Shown in pieces: positions 54,055 to 64,000 of a DNA stretch of 64,000 nt (within the stretch, counting starts at the first letter, position 1; each line of letters begins with the position of its first letter). The stretch is from assembly GCA_022701365.1 (NCBI GenBank), contig JAKUHH010000030.1, forward strand, positions 745,107 to 809,106. Reading direction: 5' to 3'. Source of the stretch: Mycocentrospora acerina (Eukaryota; Ascomycota; Dothideomycetes; Pleosporales). The notes below the pieces were generated by a model. That model saw nothing but the letters and a program-made list of their open reading frames with translations, had not been told where the DNA came from and made no database searches. A program made the translations under genes and the position numbers.

Positions 54055-55107
54055 ACCCCCTCTCTTCCTTGAAATTGGCGTGGCATGGTGAGGTGAAGGA
54101 AATAGAGGGAAAGCATGTTGGGGGGAGGGGTGGGGAACCAGGAAACTCAATGCCAGAACAATGCTGTAAAAGCTTGTGCAGCAGCTAGCTCCTCCTCCTC
54201 TTCCTCTTCCTCACTTGCTGAAGGCAGGGGCACACGTTTTGCCACAACGGCAATGGAAGTGGTTGTGCAGAAGCTTGCTTGTAACCAAGCATCTTCACGC
54301 CCCCTGCCCTGTATGCAAAAGAGTAATCAGCCCGAGTTTTCCTCGTTGCAGGCTGCGTCTCCTGGTGTTTGGGCGTCTCTATGGGTGATGGGAGTGGCGG
54401 CGGGGCATAGTGATTTTTTTGTGTAGTCTTCTGCTTGCCCTGATAACGCAATGTATAACGACATCTGACTATCTACATCTATCTATCTATATATCCATTC
54501 TTCTTTCTGGATAGCTTTCCAACCAACCGAGACAATTTAGATTGGGAACCTTAAGATGCAATTAACCCATCTCTTTTGTGATGAAGACTGTGAAGAGATG
54601 AACAAAGAAAGAATTGAAAGGGAAGGAAGGAAAGAAAGAAAGAAAGAAAGAAAGAAAGAGAAGATTTTTTTTCTAAAAAAAATGGACACATTAAAAAAGT
54701 GTAAGAGGGGAAATTTTCAAAGCTTTGTTTCTTCTATCCTTCAACCCATGGAGATCATCGCACGTCCAACCCCCTTTCCCCCTCCTCCACCCAATTCGAC
54801 GGTTGCGCATAAGCCCGTCCTACCAATCATATCCAGCTTATATCACACAAACCACTCACTTTACACACACACATTGATAATATTTGACACTTTCAGAATC
54901 CCTCTCCAGTCGCCATACGCATCCATTGCCAATCAAGCCCAGTCGTCTCGTATGCCATTTTCTTCAAAGGAAAGCTGCAGGTTAGCATGCTTTGCAAGAT
55001 AAACCCAAATACCGATTCCATACTCATGATCCGTTATTTACTCGGCTACATGCCAAAACAAGGCCCAAAGAAGCCCAGGGTATCCTAATAGAAGGCGGCC
55101 AGCATGA
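54055..55107. other. Convergent 3' gap, TMA46 / PKC1
   Basis: About 1 kb with the 3' untranslated regions of two convergent genes, a GAAA microsatellite and an ACACAC/CATCTATCTA-type tract near 54,470-54,495. No further gene is seen. Confidence 0.5.
54622..54659. repeat. (GAAA)n-rich microsatellite
   Basis: GGAA units passing into a GAAA array between the convergent TMA46 and PKC1 genes. Confidence 0.85.
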
Positions 55108-58100
55108 TTAGTTGAAGTCGGCAGAGTAGGAGAAGCCACGGAATTCTTCTTGCATAGCTTGCGAAAGCACTATGGATTTGGTTAGCAGATATTCCTCTTG
55201 GCAGGAGTAAAGCAATGCACGTACCAGACTGCACAGGCGTAAGAACCGGCGTTACACTTGTGAATTCCGTGTCAAAGTTACTGGTATCTGTAGGACTGGT
55301 GATCTGCGGGATGAAAGGAGCGGGCACTCGCTTGTGGTAAATATCATCCCAGTTGGTGCTCTTGAAGAAAGCATGAGACATGATCTCTTGGGCGTCTGTA
55401 GGACCAGATCCAAGTCTTTGCTCAGGCTCACGCGTGAGCAATTTTTGGAGAATGGAAACCGAGTCGCGGGGCATATGAATGGGGTAGAGAGGTTCGTCGG
55501 CTAGAATGGCGTCGTAGATCTCATCCTCGTCTTCACCACGGAACGGTGACTGCTGGAGAAGCATCTGGTAGATCAGAACACCAAACGCCCACCAGTCGAC
55601 AGCACGGCCGTATTTCTTATCCAGAAGGATCTGTTCACGCCATATCAGCAACAAGACTTCCATTGTGACGCAAGAAAACTTACCTCTGGTGCCATAAACT
55701 CAGGTGTTCCACAGAACGTGCTCGTAGTTGATCCATACCACATCTCTTCTTTACACAAACCGAAATCTGCAATTTTGATGTGCCCATCCATTGTGAGCAA
55801 AATATTATCCAACTTTAGATCTCGATAAATGACACCATTTTCATGGAAATACTTGAGCGCAAGGCAGACTTCGGCTGCATAAAACCTAATTCAGGGTTAG
55901 CTTTGTCTGTACCAATTGAAATCACAACTTACTGGGCTCGTTTGGTTCCGAACTGGCCCCTCTGGATGTGTAACATCAAATCTCCACCGCTTATGTATTC
56001 CATGACAAAGTACACGCGAGTTTCTGTCTGGAAACAAGCGTGCAAGTTCAGCAGAAAAGGATGTCGCTCCTTGTTCGCAATCAAGAACACTCTCTTTTCT
56101 GATCGCGTGCTTTCAACCTCGTCATTTTCAATGATGAATTCCTTCTTCAAGACCTTGATGGCGTATAGCTGCTTTGTGCTCTTGGTCTCTGCCAACATGA
56201 CTTTTCCGAAGTTTCCCTTGCCAAGCACTGCCAGAAAGTTGAAGTGATCCAGCCCGATTCTCCTCCCAGTACCCTGTGTATTTGCTGAAGGAGTGACTTT
56301 ATTCGGTGGAGCTTGTGTAGGGATTGTCTGTTGTGGCTGCACTTGTTGTTGTTGTTGTTGTTGTGGCGGCGGCTGCTGCTGTAGCGGTGGCTGTTGCTTC
56401 TTCACCTCAGGTTGTTGAGGAGGCGGTTGCGGCTGGTATTGTGGCTGATGCTGGGGCTGCTGCTGAGGTTGAGTCTGTGGTGGTGGTTGAGGAAGAGGAC
56501 CGGATTGCTTCTGCGGGTACGGCACTGGCGCCGACTGGTGAGATGGTGGATAGCTTGGAATGTTAGCATAGTCTTCTGGATTGTATTTGGCATGTTGGGA
56601 TGCTTGCTGTTGGGGCAAGTGCTGATCCTGCGGCTGGCCGCTCGAAGTCCTTCGGCCTTGCGGATACTCAGACTGAGCACGCTGGTATGCCGGAGCAGTA
56701 GGAGTCTTGCTCATCGCAGTCTTGGCAGCAGCCAAAGACGCTGGCTGAGAAGTTTGACGTGGACCTGCAGCAGGTCGTGGCGAGGTGGGCGAAGTAGGCG
56801 TGGTGTTCGAGCTCGACGTCGAAAATGAGGTACGTGCTGGGTCTATCGAGGACGCAGATGTCGAATATGAGTGCTGGTGTGACGGGGCAGGTGGAGTGCC
56901 GTATTGTGACTCTTGCCCAGGAGGCGGGTAATTTGGTTGTGAAGGAGAGGGCAATGGTTTCGTTGCCGGGGCTGGTCGCAACGTGCGTGTAGACATGGTT
57001 GAACCCGTTGCTGATTGTGCTTTTCTTGTCTTCTTTATTTCGATCAGAGCCTGGTTAGCTACTTCCATAGACATGCCACAAAAGTCGGGCACGAAATGGA
57101 CACAGTGAGCATGACAAGTGCTTCCACATTCTACACATTGTTAATGACATTATTGTTGTAAACACGAGCTCAGTCACGTACCTGTACACTTCTTGGTCTG
57201 TTTTCGACCAAGAGGAAGAACGTAGCCGCAATGGCAGCACCAATTGGCGCCCATATTCGAGAAAGTTTCGAATCGATGAGGAATTCGGTGATTGAGCTTG
57301 GCTTCGTCCGGATCGGTCTCGGCGTTTGACTGCGTGATACACTTGGTAACTACCTTGGTGTAGCACTTTTTGTGGCAAGTGTAGTTGCAGTCAGAACACT
57401 GCATCCCAGCAGCGTATTTGAGGAACTCGCCGCAAAGGGCGCAGCGCATGATGTTATAGAATTGTTGTTGCACAAACTTGTGACCATACTGCTCAATCAC
57501 TTCTTCTTTGCGTTGACGAACAGCACCTTTTCGGCCGAGACCAACGTCGAATGCTTGCTTGTTGTGCGTGTATTTGGCTTCGATACTGTTAGTAAATGCA
57601 GAGGAAGAAAATGTGAGAGGATCTTACCAAAGGACATAGTGAGGTGAATACGTCCAACCGGTTCTAGTGAGAACCAATCGTCTATCATGACGGGTCCGGT
57701 CTGAGGCTGCACACTTCCAGGAGGCTTCATGGCACCGGCATTATTCTGGCCAGGAGGCGGCTGAAACTGGAGGTCGGGCTGAATACCAGCGTGGCCAGAC
57801 ATTTTGTCGGCAGCAACCCAGCCAGAGTTCTGGAGCTCCGTCTCGATCTTCTTTCGGCGCATCTCCTCAGCGACATCAGAAATGCGCACCCAGAGCATGC
57901 CTATGGGAAGCAGGTGATCGCCAGTCTTGTCGTAAACAGTAATCTCGATTTCGTTGGCCTTGTCAATATCAAACTCATGCACTTCATCGGTCCAACGGTC
58001 GTTTCTGGATGGCTTGGTGCGTCCCTTTATCAAGTCTTCGACTTTGATGTTAACAAAGGTCTCAGGGCCGCGGCTAAATCTACCGGTCGCTGCGTGGTCG

Positions 58101-59005
58101 ACGTCCGCAACAGCATGGATGCGTAAGGTCAGGTGACCGCTTAAGGGCTTTCTCTGAGTAGGAATGTTCAGACTGTCATCTAAACATGGTGGTCAGCATC
58201 TCTGCCACGAACGCGTAAACCAATAGAGCTTACCGTCGCCGCCATCAGCTCCGTCAATGTCGACGTGCAGATCCTCATAGCGCTTCAGCGATTGCTTTAG
58301 CAGCTGTATTTTCTGATTACTCTCGATGCGCTTGGCTTCTGCATCGGCTTTGCTCTTGCGATCGCCCTCCATCTGGTACAAGCGTACCATCTTCTCAATG
58401 CCATCCTTGTACTGCTTCTCGACACTGAGCTTAAACTCGAGCTGCGACAGCATGAGCTGGATGCGGGGCCCAAGGTGCTCTGTGTCATACTTGATGAGGT
58501 CTATGGAAAGTTAGTCAGAACTGGGTGGCAACACGCACACTCAGATTCATGTTTACGCACCGAGCTTGCTGTAGTTGGGGCGCTTATTCGGCGCGCCGGG
58601 GGCTGCCGTGTAGGGAGCGCGCGGGGGCATCAGGCCATCGCCGCCGCCGAGGTTCGAATACGGGTCCTGGGACGCGCCTGGCCTCCCCGAATCTTGGGGG
58701 CTGTACCCGTTCCAACCATCTTTGGGGGGAGGAGTCAGCGGGTTGTTGGTGCTCCGCGAGGCCGACGCACCTGGCTGCAGGCTCATGTTCTCGATGCCCG
58801 ACGAGGTGCGCTGGACCTGCAGGTCGCGCAGCTTGGACTCGAAGTAGTCGATGTTGCGGCGGCCGTCCTTGATCTGCGAGTCGAGGCGCGAGAGCACGGC
58901 GGGGTTGTTGGTCGACTGGCGCATGGCATTGGCGGCGTTGATCAGGGCCTTTTCCCTGTCAATCTTGTGCTGCACATTGGCAACGGTCTGGTCGACGCTC
59001 GACAT
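55108..59005 (-). CDS. PKC1: Protein kinase C, cell-wall integrity pathway (Pkc1/PkcA)
   Basis: Eight exons on the minus strand: 59005-58561, 58500-58234, 58179-57628, 57577-57182, 57130-55933, 55885-55684, 55630-55225 and 55169-55108. They give 1175 residues, the usual length. Domain order is HR1 (1-70), HR1 (about 150-235), C2-like (about 245-420), two C1 zinc domains (about 450-500 and 520-570), a Gln/Pro-rich linker (about 590-840), the kinase (about 850-1110) and an AGC tail. Kinase motifs seen are L-G-K-G-N-F-G-K-V, Y-A-I-K-V-L-K-K, Y-R-D-L-K-L-D-N, D-F-G-L-C and the activation loop T-S-T-F-C-G-T-P-E-F. The hydrophobic motif is F-R-G-F-S-Y. Pkc1 is activated by Rho1 through HR1/C1 and feeds the Bck1-Mkk1-Slt2 cascade. 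The intron before exon 4 has a TACTAAC branch whose adjoining AG must be skipped for the frame to hold. Confidence 0.96.
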
Positions 59006-62000
59006 GGTGGCGGCGGGCGTCTAGGGGCTCGGCGAAGAAGACGTGGGTTGCGGTTCTCCGCCGACGGAGAGGTGGTGTGCCGGGACAAAGGCCGCAGGCT
59101 GCGAGGCGGGTGCGTCGACGCCCAAGCAGGCGGGCGGTGGGCAGCGGGCGTGCAGTGGGATGCTGTCGAATGCTGTGTGCGGGGAGCCTCGCCGCGACGT
59201 CCCTGGGCGAGTATGGCGCGGACTTGTGCTGTGGCGCCGGGCGAACGACGATGGCAATGACGGCAGCGGGCAGACGCTCGTGGGTGGTCGTCAAAAGCTA
59301 GCGGGTGCGTCGACGGCGATTCAGCTGTCTGCCTCTGCGGGAACGTGACTGAGCGGACCGCCCCACAATCTCCCTGCTCGTGCAGTGACGCCTGACGGGA
59401 AGGGCTAGCTACAAAGCCTGCGTTTGTCGCTGGACGTCGTGTCTGGGTCAGCGGCGGGCGACGTGTGCGTCGAGGACAAGGACAAGGACAAGGCCGGGCA
59501 TGACGAGCGCAGGCGTTAGTGGGGTTGATCAGGCTGTCTCCAAAATGCCTAGTCTATAGTCTACCGTCTACAGCCTACAATTTACAGCCAACTGTCAACT
59601 GCCTCTGTGGCACACACTCCCCAGTGTTCTGGTGATATGGCCTGTATAGTTCCTTATCAACTGCCAACATGCGTCTCTGTCCATGGCAGGACACTCACCG
59701 ATTACCACATTCAACGGCTCGTTGACAGGCACGACAACATGTGAAGGCCCAAGGCCCGCCAGGCACGTCCTCCCGCTTGCACCACCCGCTGCAATCCACA
59801 CCTTGCACCACGATGCCTGGCCAGCCAGTCTAGACAAACGCCTCTGAGACCATGCTTCTTGCCAATCTCATCGCCTGGTGTTTCACCAGTCCGATCAATA
59901 TGGAACTGCCGCCTCTGCTCTGCGTGGTATCAGAGCACTCGACAAGACGCATCCCAGCCTCATCGGTAACTGCCAGTCCCCTGTCTCTTGTATGCTATTG
60001 GCAATCCAGCTCAGGCAAAGCACCATTAAAAGGAGCATACAAGCTGTCTGGCACGCCATCTGGTCAACGTTGCACTCGATAGGTTCGAGTAAACACCCCA
60101 AATATGTTTATTGTCAAGCGGGGCTTCATCGTCATAGCCCAGTACCCTAAGGATAAAAGTCTTACTTGTTTGGCAGATATTTCTGGGCGGCACTTGAAAG
60201 TGATGACAGGAGTAAAGACAGGCACCAAACAGTATCACTTCTCCCGCCCTCCCAGGACTGTCACACAGTGTTGTGGTGCCATGTGTTTCAGACCGTTGGA
60301 TACTGTTGCTGGCTGTTCATGCATCTTAGCAAAGCTCCCACACCCTCCTAATTCCCGTCATTGAAATTTATATTTTTTTAAGCTCCACTTGCTATCGACT
60401 TGAGGGTGGTCGTGGAGCTCTGGAACGGTCGACCCTGAACTGTGTCATGGCCCTGGATCCCTCAGTCTGCTCTGATCAAACAATAGCATATATCGCCAAG
60501 TTTATTAACACAGCCAGGATATTGTTCACTGGCAAATCAGTAATATCTAAGGCCGCTCGGTCATCAATGAAAGCTTCGGTACCGACATAAGCAATTGCAC
60601 TCTAGACGCGACATCTCAACGTATGATGTGACTTCTACATAGGACGCAAATACAGTTGGAGACCTCAGAGCGCGTATCTTGTTGTTCCCCATATATATAT
60701 GATCTTGCTAACGACAGTAAGAAATCCAGTCTTTTAATTTGAATCACTTCAAGCCTTTCAGAAAAGTATCCATTTTAGGGCACACACATATCCACAAGCA
60801 ATACAGATCTCTCATTACAGTACCAATGCGGTGGAAAATAATGCTTGCGATAAGGCTGCAGGACAATATTTCTGCGGCTCTTTTTCATGCGTCTCACAGC
60901 ATAAAATCTTATCAACGGAGACACGGAGTCTGAGCGCTTAGAGTTCTTTTGCCTAGAATTTCTTATGGAAGTGGGTACCAATTTAGGCAATGCTCCCAGC
61001 TGGACAAAGCAAACACCCCCCCTGATTGGTCATCTCCATGAAGCTCGTCTCTCCCTGCAGGATCTTCACAAGTATGCACGTCCTGCTTGATCGAATGACG
61101 GACATGTGCAGAATCTTGTATCATACACTGGATGAGGACTATACTGCCATGCCTGGAACCCCGCACTACGCTTGTACGGTAACGAGCTCATGTGCTGGAT
61201 GAGCTGGCGAACGACAAACTATCTAGGAGTTTTAACCTTTCAGAGCCACCGACAGCGCGGCTAGAAGCACTCCGAGATCACTGTGGTTTATGACCCTAGG
61301 CTGAGGAGAGCCAATTTCCGATTACAACAATTGGATATTTGCCAAACTTGTGACACCTTATTGTTGCATACACCCTGTCCATACCCAGCCTACGTGTCCG
61401 CAAATATTCTTTCGAGCGTGAAATCTCACATCTTGACAAAGTAGAGTGTGGAGTGGTTTGGGTGGAGCTGCGACTTCCGGGCCGCTGGTTAATGCCGCCG
61501 CTAATGGCAGTTCATATAAACATGCCGACAAACAGGGTCACGACTGGCAATTACTGGCTGTAGCAGAACGAGGCTGCTTGTCCAAAGGGCGGGGGGATGG
61601 GATAGGCCTTTCCTAATACACTTTAAGGAGTGCACGTAACAGCGATTGTTAGTAGCTTTGGCGATGAGGTGGCTGTCGTGTGCATTCTGTCGAACATGTG
61701 CATATGCAAGGAGGGTTGGCTCAACGCTAACTTTTTCGGCTCGAATTGGTCACCCGCATGAAATACGTTAAGACCCAACCTGTGCGCGCATCGGTGTTTC
61801 GATGATTTGTGTTGCACAAATCCGAGTGTCAGCAAGCCGCACATTCGTGGGGTGAGGCCAGCGCAACACGGAGCACCTTCTGCGCTCTGGGTGATTTTCG
61901 ACGGCCTTGGAAGTCGCTTCTCCGCAAATTAACGTTATCGGCACATCCAACCGTCCGTCACTTTTGCCTCGCCGGCCCGCATCTCAGCATCCCGCAAGGA

Positions 62001-62157
62001 AACGTTTGTCCTAGAGCGCGACGCTCATCGTATCATTGAAAGACTGCAGAAGCCTGTCGAGGAATTTGCGACGCCCAGAAAAGCCGCCAAAATTAACCCC
62101 TTCACAGGATTGGGCGCCGCTGGCGCGCTTTCTCCCGCTGGAGATAGTGCACCGCGG
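59006..62157. other. Gene-free stretch between PKC1 and Zn2Cys6 gene
   Basis: About 3.1 kb. The part next to PKC1 (59.0-59.5 kb) is GC-rich and probably promoter or leader. From 60.3 to 61.9 kb the sequence is AT-richer with short frames only. A stop-free path in the frame of the transcription factor runs from 61,933 to 62,157 without an ATG, so an upstream non-contiguous first exon for that gene may lie here. No RNA gene was recognised. Confidence 0.5.
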
Positions 62158-64000
62158 ATGTCTGGGGTGCATCAATTGCTACACCGACCGCCGTCACCTG
62201 CGGCGCAACAGCTATCTCCTTTGACCCAGGCTTCGCCGTCCACAATCGAGGCATCTCCGTTGCAGACCCCAGGTTCCCTTGTTGTTAATGGTGGTACAGA
62301 GGTCACGGGACGGCGGCCTGAATCTTCCAGAATGCGGTCATCTATCGCGTGTATCAAATGTCGAAAGAGCAAGACCAAATGCGACAACAAGGGCCTTGGC
62401 AGCACCTGCTTAAGTTGTGCAGCTTCAGGAAAGGAGTGCATATATCCCTCGCCGACGGTCATGAGTAATGGCAGCTTACCGCGGCGTGAGAGCCTCAGCA
62501 ACACTGCCGAACATGATGTAAGCTTGCTCAATCTCAGTCGCGCATTTGCTGTGCTTATGGCTGTGGCCTACGGCCTGGGCTCTAACTTTCACCCTGTCTT
62601 GGCATCGTATGAGTAAAGGTGGTATTGTCTTGAAAACGCAGCCTCGCGAATCTAAATTCAAAGCCTTTAAGTTTGCGTCGCTTTCATAGCTTGAAGTCAT
62701 GGGCTAATAATGTCGTTCCTAGGGACCGCCGAAGAAGCGCAAGAAACCTTTGGCACCCACAACAAGTGCAATCACTGGCTCCAAGGAGGGGTTGGGAACA
62801 TTTGCTGATGCGCTCGAGTCTCCATTGCTTACCCCGACAGTCTGGAAAGAGCTTGTAAATACGCACCGTTCTTCTTTGCGTATATTGCTCACAAGTATCA
62901 GTATGAAATTTACGAAAAGCATTTTGCCACTGACTTCCCCTTTTTACACAAAAGGACGTTCTTGAGTTCTCTGCAACACCCAATTGTGGTCCCCCCTCCC
63001 GGATTCAAGGCCGAGTCTCCCGTATCGACACGACCTCCACACGTACCCTTACTTCTGGCTTTTCTTACTCAAACTGCTCGTTTTCATCCTGAACTCATGT
63101 CGCAGATGGGCAGCCCTTCTGCTACATCTGAGTTTTATGCAGAAGCCACTCGCCGACAGATGGCTTATGACTTCCCTGGTGAACCATCGTTAGAGAAGAC
63201 ACAGGCCCTTCTTATGCTAGGGTTTCATGAGTGGAATGAGGTGGAGAACAGAAAAGGTTGGGTCAAGATTCGAACTGCCATCAGTTGCGCGCAAGCTCTC
63301 GGCTATCAGTACGATGCTGACTTGGATGACATAATGGAAACTGGAGCCAAGGACGCAGAGGATAAGTTCTCTGAAAAGGACCAATTCATCAAAAGAGAAA
63401 TCAAACGGCGCACGTTCTGGAGCTGCTTCATCATGGATCGCTATTTGAGTTGTGGAAAAGATCGACCACAAATGCTAAACTTGGAAGACTTGCAAAGGAT
63501 ACAGTTACCCTGTAGTGATAAGGCCTTCAACCATGGCCAGAAAGTCAGAACAAGATTTCTTGGTGAAGACAACGAAAAGTACCAAGAACGAAGAGAGAAG
63601 CTGCACCGTTTGAGCATCCATCGAGACGAAGAGCGAAATGGGATGCATCGAAGCCACCGGTCGGGTAGTCATGTAGACGAGGTGAAATGGGAGGTAGGAG
63701 AGCACGAAGGAGAACTCAGTTGGTATATTCAAGCAGTCGAGCATTTTGCCAAAGTCATGAAGTGGTGTGTTCCGCCAGGCAGAAGGTAAGTTGTGTGAGC
63801 ATTTTAATTTTAGACGACCCGTGAAGTTGATTTTTTTCTAGGCGCTCAGGAGAAAAGAACCCATGGGACGATGACTCTACATTCAGGAAGCTTGAGAATG
63901 ACCAAAGACGGCTCAAGGATGCTCTCCCTGGTGACCTTCAACTCACACCCGAAAACACTGAAGACCACATTTATGCAAGAACATGGAGGAACTACGTCCT
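62158..64000 (+). CDS. Zn2Cys6 fungal-specific transcription factor, partial
   Basis: Exons seen are 62158-62517, 62723-62854, 62902-63785 and 63842 to the window end, so the 3' end is missing. The ATG at 62158 is the first in frame, but coding-like sequence (I-I-E-R-L-Q-K-P-V-E-E-F) precedes it without an ATG. The true start may therefore be in an upstream exon. The zinc cluster C-I-K-C-R-K-S-K-T-K-C-D with six cysteines lies at about 65-94, followed by a basic K-K-R-K-K-P signal created at the first splice. The fungal transcription-factor middle homology region then begins (E-I-Y-E-K-H-F-A-T-D-F-P-F-L-H, later R-R-T-F-W-S-C-F-I-M-D-R-Y). The first intron is 205 bp, longer than most here, with a GCTAAT branch. 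Target genes cannot be inferred. It has an xlnR-like layout but is not assigned. Confidence 0.85.

Noticed and set aside
57586..57628. PKC1 exon 4 starting at the first AG after TACTAAC
   Set aside because: It shifts the frame to an early stop and breaks the conserved K-Q-x-F-D-V-G-L block before the first C1 domain.
60078..60100. tRNA B-box-like GGTTCGA in intergenic DNA (also at 6512)
   Set aside because: The sequence after GGTTCGA does not complete the B box, and no matching A box or cloverleaf arms are nearby.

Overview
The window is nuclear DNA of a filamentous ascomycete (Pezizomycotina). A Dothideomycete of the Pleosporales type is my best guess, inferred from gene content and style rather than proven. 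The genes carry many short introns (about 47-60 bp, with GTAAGT/GTATGT donors and CTAAC/CTGAC branch sites). They encode fungal families such as PPG1, LEU5, TMA46, UPF3, OST4, a single multi-domain PKC1, a Zn2Cys6 regulator and a PTS1-tagged AKT2-like hydrolase. I found no tRNA, rRNA, CRISPR array or intact transposon.

Left part (1-17.5 kb): VPS25 (-), a BRCT-repeat RTT107/Brc1 homologue (-), a peroxisomal alpha/beta-hydrolase (+), then about 3 kb of AT-rich DNA holding what looks like a decayed multi-exon gene. After that come a secreted GH78 alpha-L-rhamnosidase-like enzyme (+), an uncharacterised protein with an HExxH...E metallopeptidase signature (+), and dipeptidyl peptidase III (+).

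Middle part (17.5-36 kb): convergent microsatellites, PPG1 phosphatase (-) head-to-head with UPF3 (+), a small Cys-rich protein (-), a METTL4-type MT-A70 methyltransferase (-) and the LEU5 carrier (+). An 8.7-kb gene-poor tract (27.3-36.0 kb) follows, containing only one small disordered-protein gene.

Right part (36-64 kb): a very large WD40/solenoid protein with an Arg/Ser-rich disordered tail (+), a mitochondrial-type rhomboid protease (+), a PI-PLC X-domain protein (-), RPL26 (-) head-to-head with a C2H2/AT-hook protein (+), OST4 (-) head-to-head with TMA46 (+), PKC1 (-), a 3.1-kb gene-free stretch, and the first exons of a Zn2Cys6 transcription factor (+) cut by the window end.

Most genes are housekeeping functions (ESCRT-II, DNA damage response, NMD, translation, N-glycosylation, cell-wall signalling) and are not organised as one pathway. 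Exon boundaries were derived by eye from splice consensus, preserved phase and protein continuity. Most summed exon lengths close in frame. The most unusual items are the decayed gene at 6.8-8.7 kb, the HExxH protein, two stop-free introns whose lengths are multiples of three (DPP3 and the WD40 gene), the 100-residue insert in PPG1, and the gene-poor tract with long non-coding-looking ORFs on both strands. I did not find a convincing new multi-gene system.
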